A stretch of DNA of 11,562 nucleotides from an uncultured Collinsella sp. (GTDB lineage Bacteria > Actinomycetota > Coriobacteriia > Coriobacteriales > Coriobacteriaceae): the NCBI GenBank assembly GCA_900549215.1, contig URNJ01000050.1, positions 1 to 11,562 on the forward strand. The letters are read 5' to 3'. Of this stretch, positions 1 to 5,761 are shown one piece after another; positions within the stretch are counted from its first letter, which is position 1; the number at the start of each line of letters is the position of its first letter. The notes below the pieces were generated by a model. That model was given only the letters and a program-made list of their open reading frames with translations, was not told where the DNA came from and did no database searches. A program made the position numbers and the translations under genes.

Positions 1-2
1 CC

Positions 3-1130
3 CCTGCCGATATCATGGCGTGTCCTGAGTCGATGACGGGCGCTTATCTGACCGGCAAACGAATGATCCGAGTGCCTGATGAACGACGCAAGCCCGGTCG
101 CGGCTGCCTTAAAATTACGGGCGCTCGAGCCAACAACCTCAAAAACGTTACCGCCAAGATCGAGTTTGGTACGCTTACGGTTGTTACCGGCGTGTCGGGA
201 TCGGGCAAGAGCTCCCTGGTTACCGACACTATTGCGCCTGCCCTTACGAATGCCATTCACCGTTCGACGCGCCCTGTGGGTCCGTATAAGAAAATCGAGG
301 GCATCGAGTGTATCGATAAGGTTATCGATATCGACCAGTCGCCGATTGGCCGCACGCCGCGTTCCAACCCTGCTACCTATATCGGCCTGTGGGATGATCT
401 TCGCGCGCTGTTTGCGAGTACGCCGGAGTCGAAGGCGCGCGGCTACTCGCCGGGTCGTTTCTCCTTTAATGTGAGTGGCGGGCGCTGTGAGGCGTGCAAG
501 GGCGACGGACAGATCAAGATCGAGATGCACTTCCTTCCCGATATCTACGTTCCCTGCGAAGTTTGCGGCGGTAAACGCTACAACCGCGAAACACTCGAGG
601 TCACCTACCGTGGCAAGACCATCTCGGACGTGCTCGACATGAGCGTCACCGAGGCGCTGGCCTTCTTTGGGAATATCCCGCAGATTAAGCGCAAGCTCCA
701 GACGCTGTACGATGTAGGCTTGGGCTACGTGAGCCTGGGCCAGCCCGCCACGACGCTCTCGGGCGGCGAGGCACAGCGTGTGAAGCTCGCCAAGGAGCTT
801 CATCGACGCCAGACGGGCAAGACGTTCTATATTTTGGACGAGCCGACGACCGGCCTTCATTTTGAGGACGTCCGCCAGCTGCTCGATGTGCTGCAGCGCT
901 TGGTCGATGCGGGCAACACAGTGCTGGTGATTGAGCACAACCTTGATGTCATCAAGGTTGCCGACCGCCTGATCGATATGGGTCCCGAAGGCGGTAACGG
1001 CGGCGGAACCGTCGTGGTTTCGGGCACACCGGAGCAGGTTGCGGACTGTCCGCAGAGTTATACGGGCAAGTTTTTGGCGCCGTTGCTCAGGCGTGACCGG
1101 GAGCGTCAGGCTCAACTTGATGCTCAATAA
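3..1130 (+). CDS. uvrA: UvrA, excinuclease ABC subunit A, C-terminal half (5' end outside window)
   Basis: UvrA is the damage-scanning ATPase of nucleotide excision repair; it acts in the cytoplasm as a dimer and loads UvrB at lesions. The reading frame is open to the left edge of the window (in-frame codons from base 3), so the ATG at 15 is internal and the N-terminal ATPase half is missing from view. Visible in order are the family run [10 protein letters not shown], the second Walker A (GVSGSGKSS, bases 189-215), the run [17 protein letters not shown], a zinc finger of two CxxC pairs (codons at 486, 495, 555 and 564), the ABC signature LSGGE (756-770), Walker B YILDEP and the H-loop VLVIEHN. 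All catalytic motifs of the second nucleotide-binding domain are intact, and the C-terminus ends about where UvrA proteins normally end. The protein is unmistakable; only its length is uncertain. Confidence 0.96.
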   Translation, partial: PADIMACPESMTGAYLTGKRMIRVPDERRKPGRGCLKITGARANNLKNVTAKIEFGTLTVVTGVSGSGKSSLVTDTIAPALTNAIHRSTRPVGPYKKIEGIECIDKVIDIDQSPIGRTPRSNPATYIGLWDDLRALFASTPESKARGYSPGRFSFNVSGGRCEACKGDGQIKIEMHFLPDIYVPCEVCGGKRYNRETLEVTYRGKTISDVLDMSVTEALAFFGNIPQIKRKLQTLYDVGLGYVSLGQPATTLSGGEAQRVKLAKELHRRQTGKTFYILDEPTTGLHFEDVRQLLDVLQRLVDAGNTVLVIEHNLDVIKVADRLIDMGPEGGNGGGTVVVSGTPEQVADCPQSYTGKFLAPLLRRDRERQAQLDAQ

Positions 1131-1148
1131 ATAGACGATTCAGTTTAT

Positions 1149-1183
1149 GGGCGCCATCGACTCCTTGTGATTCGATGGCGCTT
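1149..1183 (+). terminator. Hairpin terminator after uvrA
   Basis: A perfect 10-bp inverted repeat, GCGCCATCGA (1151-1160) and TCGATGGCGC (1172-1181), encloses an 11-nt loop. Two further G-U pairs are possible at its base. It starts about 20 nt after the uvrA stop. The downstream tract (cttgctgtgc) is only weakly T-rich, so this may be an actinobacterial hairpin with a poor U-tail or an mRNA 3'-end stabiliser. Confidence 0.6.
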
Positions 1184-1194
1184 GCTGTGCCGAA

Positions 1195-1225
1195 GTGACG
1201 TATGCAGCCGAATTGGACATATACT
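1195..1225 (+). promoter_or_regulatory. Possible promoter of the ybaK-murJ-uvrC cluster
   Basis: TATACT (1220-1225) is a good -10 match. GTGACG (1195-1200) matches the -35 consensus only in its TGAC core, and the 19-bp spacer is long. The position fits: after the uvrA hairpin and 38 nt before the ybaK start. This is inference from consensus only. Confidence 0.3.
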
Positions 1226-1245
1226 TAATCCTTGCGTCCGAATGC

Positions 1246-1256
1246 GAGGGAAAGGA
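1246..1256 (+). promoter_or_regulatory. Ribosome binding site fixing the ybaK start
   Basis: The purine run GAGGGAAAGGA ends 6 nt before the ATG at 1263. An ATG at 1258 is out of frame and meets a stop after three codons. An upstream in-frame start at 1167 lies inside the uvrA terminator hairpin and would add a Cys/Arg-rich tail unlike the family. The start at 1263 is therefore preferred. Confidence 0.7.
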
Positions 1257-1262
1257 TATGTC

Positions 1263-1763
1263 ATGGTAAAGGCTGTAAAGACGCCAAAAACCAATGCGAT
1301 GCGCGAGCTGGAAAGCGCCGGCATTTCCTATGTTCTACATACGTACGAAGACGATGGTGATGAGTCGGTGGGCCTGGGGGTCGCGATTTCGGAGCAGCTT
1401 GGCGAGGAGCCCGGTCAAGGATTTAAGACTTTGGTCTGTGTGACACCGTCCAACGACTATGTCGTGTGCTGCATCCCTGTTGCCGACGAGCTCGATCTAA
1501 AGTCCGCCGCGCGTGCCGCGGGGGAGAAGTCCTTGGCCATGATGCATGTGAAGGATTTGCTTGCGGCGACTGGCTACGTTCGCGGCGGCTGCAGCCCGGT
1601 CGGTATGAAAAAACGCTACCGGACGCTCATTGATGAGACGTGTGTCCTTTGGGATACCATTTTTATTTCGGGAGGCAAGCGTGGTTATCAGCTCGAGCTT
1701 GCACCCGATGATTTAATTGCATTTTGCGGGGCGACGGTTGCCGCGATTACGAGAGAGGACTGA
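1263..1763 (+). CDS. ybaK: YbaK/EbsC-family Cys-tRNA(Pro) deacylase
   Basis: A 166-residue cytoplasmic protein of the YbaK branch of the tRNA-editing family. It is expected to hydrolyse cysteine mischarged on tRNA(Pro), in trans to prolyl-tRNA synthetase. Family landmarks in order: TPKTNAMRELESAGISY at the N-terminus, the core FKTLV with the conserved lysine K55 (equivalent to the essential lysine of known YbaK proteins), VPVADELDL-like text (here IPVADELDLK, 71-80), ATGYVRGGCSPVG (102-114) carrying the GxSP substrate-pocket motif, then DTIFISGGKRGYQLELAPDDL. The length is normal for the family. The gene is followed after 3 nt by murJ, so the two are probably co-transcribed. The family assignment is firm. 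The exact substrate (Cys- versus Ala- or Pro-tRNA) is inferred from the YbaK-like rather than ProX-like sequence. Confidence 0.92.
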   Translation: MVKAVKTPKTNAMRELESAGISYVLHTYEDDGDESVGLGVAISEQLGEEPGQGFKTLVCVTPSNDYVVCCIPVADELDLKSAARAAGEKSLAMMHVKDLLAATGYVRGGCSPVGMKKRYRTLIDETCVLWDTIFISGGKRGYQLELAPDDLIAFCGATVAAITRED

Positions 1764-1766
1764 GCG

Positions 1767-3449
1767 ATGCCGCAGGAAGAATTGAAGCGCGGAGCTCATT
1801 TTGCAAAAGAATCTGCGCCTCAGACACCCTCATCCGAAGTTTCTTCGTCGCGAGATGACACTGACGACATGGGCTCGTCGGACTACTCCACGGTTGGTCG
1901 TTCCGCTGGGCTTATGACCATTCTGACCATCGTGTCTCGCGTTACCGGTTTTATCCGCACGTGGGCAATGGCGGCCGCTATCGGCATGTCGCTACTCTCG
2001 TCCTCCTATCAGGTCGCCAACAACCTGCCCAATATGCTCTACGAACTCGTGATGGGCGGCATGCTCGTGACGGCGTTTTTGCCCGTGTACATGGGCGTGA
2101 GGCGTGAGCAGGGTCGCGAGGCCTCGAACGAGTACGTGGGCAACCTGCTTGGCATTCTGCTTTTGGTGCTGGGTGGCATTTCGTTACTGGGGACCGTGTT
2201 CGCCCCGGGCTTTATCTGGACGCAATCGTTCCTTTCGGGTGACGGCGGCAGCATGGATACCGCTGCGTTCATGTTCCGTTTCTTTGCCATCCAGATTCTG
2301 TTTTATGGTTTGGGCTCGGTGTTTTCGGGCGTTCTCAACGCACACCGCGACTACTTCTGGTCGACGTTTGCCCCGGTCCTCAACAATGTGATCGTCATTG
2401 CGAGCTTTATGGGTTTTGCGCCCGTGTCCGCACAGTTTGGTGAACGTGCCGGCATCATCTTGATTGCGGCCGGTACGACCCTCGGTGTCTTTGTTCAGAT
2501 GGCATGTCAGATCCCCGCGCTTGGCAAGCACGGCGTGCATCCCCATATCCATATCGACTTTAAGGACCCCGCGCTGCGCCAGACGATTGCGCTCGGTATC
2601 CCGACGCTGCTCGCCACGGTGTGCATGTTTGTCTCGACTTCTATCACCAACGCTGCCGCGCTGGTGGTCCAGCCCGAGACTGGTCCTTCCGTCATCGCCT
2701 ATGCGCGCCTGTGGTACACGCTGCCCTACGCGCTGATTGCCGCCTCGCTTTCGACGGCGCTCTATACCGAGCTCTCTCACGACGCACAGGAGAAGGATTA
2801 CGACAGCGTTCGCACGGGCATTTCGCGTGGCGTCGCCCAGATGCTGTTCTTCCTGATTCCGTTCGCGCTGTACCTGATTGTCTTCGCGCGTCCGCTCAAC
2901 ATGATTTACTGTGCCGGCAAGTTTGATGAGTCCGGCGTGGCGCTGGTGTCCGAGTTCCTTGTCTACCTGGCGTTCTCGCTGCCGCTCTACGGCGTGGTCG
3001 TGTTGATGCAGAAGAGCTTCTCTGCCCTGCTCGATATGAAGCCCTATAGCCGCTATTGCCTGTATTCCGCCATCGGCCAGGCCGGCTCGGTTCTGCTGTT
3101 TGGCGTTGTGCTGGGCTTCGGTATGCCGGCAATCGCGCTTTCGTATGTCGTCGACTACGTGATCTTGGTCGGCTGTTCGCTGTGGTGGCTGCGTCGTCGC
3201 CTGCGTGGTCTTCAGGTCAAATCTATCCTGCATGGCGGTTTCTTTGGCCTTTTGCTCGGTGGCCTGGGTGCTGCCGCAGGCGCCGGCGTCATGGGGGCGC
3301 TTGAACACTTTGTCGGGGCACTTGGCGGCTCGATTCTGATTACTCTTGGCTACGTTTGCGTTGCGGGTGTCGTCTCGCTTGCTGTTACCTTTGGCCTTGC
3401 CGTCGTCCTTAAGATGCCCGAGGTCTCGGCGTTGCTTCGTCGCAAGTAG
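1767..3449 (+). CDS. murJ: MurJ/MviN lipid II flippase
   Basis: A 560-residue multi-pass membrane protein of the MOP superfamily; MurJ moves lipid II across the cytoplasmic membrane for peptidoglycan synthesis. About 14 hydrophobic segments can be counted from residue 47 to the C-terminus. Family motifs are SRVTGFIR (57-64, giving arginines equivalent to E. coli R18 and R24), NNLPNMLYELVMGGML (85-100), and YARLWYTLP, whose R314 aligns with E. coli R270. E. coli D39 and R52 are replaced by S79 and Y92; the text NLPN-YEL-GG resembles actinobacterial MurJ proteins. The first 45 residues are hydrophilic and rich in Ser, Asp and Glu, a cytoplasmic tail absent from E. coli MurJ. The ATG at 1767 has a good AGAGG site 8 nt upstream. 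ATG 1869 (Met35) is a possible shorter start. There is no C-terminal kinase-like extension as in mycobacterial MviN. Confidence 0.92.
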   Translation: MPQEELKRGAHFAKESAPQTPSSEVSSSRDDTDDMGSSDYSTVGRSAGLMTILTIVSRVTGFIRTWAMAAAIGMSLLSSSYQVANNLPNMLYELVMGGMLVTAFLPVYMGVRREQGREASNEYVGNLLGILLLVLGGISLLGTVFAPGFIWTQSFLSGDGGSMDTAAFMFRFFAIQILFYGLGSVFSGVLNAHRDYFWSTFAPVLNNVIVIASFMGFAPVSAQFGERAGIILIAAGTTLGVFVQMACQIPALGKHGVHPHIHIDFKDPALRQTIALGIPTLLATVCMFVSTSITNAAALVVQPETGPSVIAYARLWYTLPYALIAASLSTALYTELSHDAQEKDYDSVRTGISRGVAQMLFFLIPFALYLIVFARPLNMIYCAGKFDESGVALVSEFLVYLAFSLPLYGVVVLMQKSFSALLDMKPYSRYCLYSAIGQAGSVLLFGVVLGFGMPAIALSYVVDYVILVGCSLWWLRRRLRGLQVKSILHGGFFGLLLGGLGAAAGAGVMGALEHFVGALGGSILITLGYVCVAGVVSLAVTFGLAVVLKMPEVSALLRRK

Positions 3450-5396
3450 GTGCGCGTGGCCGGTCACGACAACATTCCAACGCTTGCCGAACAGGTTTCG
3501 CGCGTTCCCACACAGCCCGGATGCTACCTTTGGAAGGATGCCAAGGGCGATGTCATCTACGTGGGCAAGGCGAAAAACCTGCGCGCCCGCATGCGTCAAT
3601 ACGTGACACTGCAGGATGAGCGTCAAAAGATCCCGCTGATGATGCAGCTGGTGGCGAGCTTTGACTATATCGTGGTGGAGACCGAGCACGAGGCGTTGGT
3701 GCTCGAGCGCAATTTGATTGGTCAGTACCATCCGTACTTTAACGTCGACCTCAAGGATGACAAGAGCTACCCCTTTATCGCCATTACAAAGGGCGACCTG
3801 TATCCCGCTATCAAATATACGCGTGAGCGCCATAAGCCGGGAACGCGTTATTTTGGTCCCTATACTGACAGCCACGCGGCGCGTGAGACCATTGACACGC
3901 TGCGCAAGGTGATCCCGATCTGCTCGGCTTCTTGTGCGGAGTGGCGTCGTTGTCGTCGTATCGTCGAGTCCCACAAGGGCGAGGAAGACATCGTCAATAT
4001 GATTTGCGCGCAAAACGGGCGCCCCTGCTTTGACTACCATGTCGGGCGCGGCCCGGGTGCGTGTGTCGGCGCGATTTCCCCGGCAGACTATGCCAAGAAC
4101 GTCAAGCGCGTCGAACGCTTTTTGTCGGGCCATCGCAAGGATGTCGTCGATGAGCTGACCTCCGAGATGACGGATGCCGCCGAGGCGCTCGACTTTGAGC
4201 GCGCGGCACGCGTCAAACGTCGTTTGGAGGTCATCAGGGGTCTGGACGATCGTCAGCAAGTCGTTTTTCCCTCCTGTGTCGATATCGATGTCATCGGTTT
4301 CTATCGCGAGGAGACCATCTCTGCCGCTTGCGTCTTCGTCGTTCGCGAGGGCCGAACAGTTCGCACCTGCGAGTTCATTCTCGACAAGGGTCTTGATGTT
4401 GACGAGGAAGAGCTCCAGTCGGGCTTTCTTAAGCGCTATTACGACGAGACGGCTGATATTCCAGCTGAGATAAACCTCTCTGTCGAGCTTGAGGATGCAG
4501 AGGCGCTGGGGGAGTGGCTTGCAGGCAAGCGCGAGCGTTCCTGCCATCTCCATAGGCCGCAGCGTGGCGAAAAGCACCGTTTGCTCGATATGGCATCCAA
4601 AAATGCGCGCCATGCCCTCATGCGCTACATGATGCGAACGGGGTACGCTGACGACCGCACCAATCAAGCGCTCCTGGAGCTCGAAAGCGCGCTGGCGCTG
4701 CCGGCGCCGCCGATGCGTATCGAGTGCTTCGATATCTCGACGCTGCACGGAACCTTTACCGTCGCCTCGATGGTGGTGTTTACCAACGGACGCGCCGACA
4801 AGAGCCAGTACCGTCGTTTTAAAATTCAGGCCGAATTGGACGAGGCAAACGACTTCGTGTCGATGTCCGAGGTTTTGGGACGACGCTATGCTCCCGAGCG
4901 CATGGCCGACGAGCGCTTTGGCTCGCGCCCCGATTTGCTCGTTGTCGATGGCGGTAAGCCGCAATTGACCGCTGCGATCAAGCAACTTGAGGCTCTTGGG
5001 CTCGATATACCAGTTTGTGGCTTGGCAAAGGCCGATGAGGAGGTTTTCGTGCCTTGGGACGAGACTCCCGTCGTGCTTCCGACCGGATCCGCGTCGCTCT
5101 ATCTAATTAAACAGGTGCGCGATGAATCGCACCGTTTTGCAATCACATTCCATCGTGAGTTGCGCGATAAAGCCATGACAGTTTCGGTACTCGATGACGT
5201 TCCAGGCGTGGGACCCACCAGAAAACGTGCCCTTATGCGCCATTTTGGCTCGATGAAGCGTTTGCGCGCGGCGAGCGAGCAAGAGATCGCGGAAGTTCGC
5301 GGCATACCTGCCGATGTTGCCAAGGCGGTCCACGAGGCGCTCGTTGCGTGGAATGCCGAGCGCGCCGAGGCGGCGGCCGGCCATTCCGATAGCTAA
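3450..5396 (+). CDS. uvrC: UvrC, excinuclease ABC subunit C
   Basis: A 648-residue nuclease that cuts on both sides of a UvrB-bound lesion. Domains in order: GIY-YIG nuclease (about 20-100, with GCY at 24-26, YVGKAKNL at 37-44 and the probable metal ligand E86); a cysteine-containing segment (158-205); a UVR/UvrB-contact helix pair (about 231-263, EALDFERAARVKRRL); the RNase H-like 5' nuclease domain with a D-D-H triad D428 (ECFDIS), D500 (LVVDGGKPQL) and H561 (DESHRFA); and a helix-hairpin-helix pair (about 581-635, VPGVGPTRKRAL). The start is ambiguous: GTG 3450 directly follows the murJ stop, while GTG 3456 has the better-spaced AAGTAGG site (3444-3450), which overlaps that stop. Either way translation is probably coupled to murJ. 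The cysteine segment is atypical (see findings). Confidence 0.96.
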   Translation: MRVAGHDNIPTLAEQVSRVPTQPGCYLWKDAKGDVIYVGKAKNLRARMRQYVTLQDERQKIPLMMQLVASFDYIVVETEHEALVLERNLIGQYHPYFNVDLKDDKSYPFIAITKGDLYPAIKYTRERHKPGTRYFGPYTDSHAARETIDTLRKVIPICSASCAEWRRCRRIVESHKGEEDIVNMICAQNGRPCFDYHVGRGPGACVGAISPADYAKNVKRVERFLSGHRKDVVDELTSEMTDAAEALDFERAARVKRRLEVIRGLDDRQQVVFPSCVDIDVIGFYREETISAACVFVVREGRTVRTCEFILDKGLDVDEEELQSGFLKRYYDETADIPAEINLSVELEDAEALGEWLAGKRERSCHLHRPQRGEKHRLLDMASKNARHALMRYMMRTGYADDRTNQALLELESALALPAPPMRIECFDISTLHGTFTVASMVVFTNGRADKSQYRRFKIQAELDEANDFVSMSEVLGRRYAPERMADERFGSRPDLLVVDGGKPQLTAAIKQLEALGLDIPVCGLAKADEEVFVPWDETPVVLPTGSASLYLIKQVRDESHRFAITFHRELRDKAMTVSVLDDVPGVGPTRKRALMRHFGSMKRLRAASEQEIAEVRGIPADVAKAVHEALVAWNAERAEAAAGHSDS

Positions 5397-5496
5397 ACAC
5401 GAGCCTAAACTACTGATATACATGATTGCGTGATTTTCAACCATTTATTTCGCCATGATTGCATGCTGGTTTCGGGTTTTATTAACGCTAAAACGT

Positions 5497-5529
5497 TTGA
5501 CTAGTCATGGTGAACAACCCTGCTATCCT
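5497..5529 (+). promoter_or_regulatory. Candidate upstream promoter of the importer operon
   Basis: TTGACT (5497-5502) is a good -35 element. TGCTATCCT (5521-5529) reads as an extended -10 (TGnTATCCT, TAnnnT type), but the gap between them is 21 nt, longer than usual. The palindrome TGACTAGTCA overlaps the -35 element. If used, this promoter would transcribe a leader of roughly 225 nt containing the folded element at 5559-5646. Consensus matching only. Confidence 0.3.
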
Positions 5530-5558
5530 GCGGGTTGACGAAGACTGATATCTCACCT

Positions 5559-5646
5559 CGCCGATACATACTGTCTGGCGAATCGTTTGTCAACGAATTC
5601 GGTGAACGGTAGTAAATACCGTTCAAGCGTATGTATGTATCGGTCG
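5559..5646 (+). promoter_or_regulatory. Candidate structured RNA leader (three-way junction) or paired operators
   Basis: A long-range stem pairs CGCCGATACATAC (5559-5571) with GTATGTATCGGtCG (5633-5646), 13 bp with one bulged T. It encloses two local hairpins. One is at 5579-5601 (CGAATCGTT with AACGAATTCG, one bulged A, loop TGTC). The other is at 5603-5625 (TGAACGGTA with TACCGTTCA, perfect 9 bp, loop GTAAA). Together they draw a compact three-way junction. I do not recognise a known riboswitch class: no T-box, TPP, purine or cobalamin consensus is visible. The 5603-5625 palindrome could alternatively be a repressor operator. If transcription starts at the TATATAT promoter downstream, this element is not transcribed and the operator reading is favoured. 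Confidence 0.45.
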
Positions 5647-5664
5647 CCGAGCGCGGCACCTCAG

Positions 5665-5693
5665 TTGGGTTCGTCGGTAGGTAAGGTATATAT
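5665..5693 (+). promoter_or_regulatory. Candidate proximal promoter of the importer operon
   Basis: TATATAT (5687-5693) could serve as a -10 element, with TTGGGT (5665-5670) as a weak -35 at 16-18 bp spacing. Transcription would begin near 5700, giving a leader of about 60 nt before the lipoprotein gene. It competes with the candidate at 5497-5529; the sequence does not decide between them. Confidence 0.3.
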
Positions 5694-5750
5694 CGTCCGC
5701 AAGTTGCGCGGGGGCAAGTCTAGGTGCTCCCGAGTAAGATTCTCTATTGA

Positions 5751-5758
5751 TAGGAGAA
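5751..5758 (+). promoter_or_regulatory. Ribosome binding site of the lipoprotein gene
   Basis: TAGGAGAA contains AGGAG (5752-5756), 5 nt before the ATG at 5762. This selects ATG 5762 over the in-frame TTG at 5747, which lies upstream of the site. Confidence 0.8.
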
Positions 5759-5761
5759 GAC

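Larger units (their letters stand above)
5397..5761. other. 365-nt intergenic region rich in inverted repeats
   Basis: No convincing gene lies here. The first ~100 nt are AT-richer than the surroundings and hold a 9-bp direct repeat, CATGATTGC at 5421-5429 and 5454-5462, but no clear uvrC terminator. A perfect 10-bp palindrome TGACTAGTCA lies at 5498-5507. The segment 5559-5646 holds three nested or adjacent inverted repeats, described separately. The last 70 nt hold a TATATAT run and the ribosome binding site of the transporter lipoprotein gene. The region probably carries the promoter and control elements of the importer operon. Confidence 0.7.

Noticed and set aside
15..1130. ATG at 15 as a true start of a short UvrA-like protein
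   Set aside because: The frame continues upstream to the window edge and residues around it match the interior of full-length UvrA, so this is a cut gene rather than a half-size paralogue.
2184..4985. A 933-codon open frame on the minus strand across murJ and uvrC
   Set aside because: Same cause: it spans two firmly identified genes and an intergenic junction without its own ribosome binding site or recognisable domains.
5421..5462. Direct repeat CATGATTGC, two copies 33 bp apart
   Set aside because: Only 9 bp and two copies in an AT-rich stretch; not enough to claim an array, attachment site or origin.
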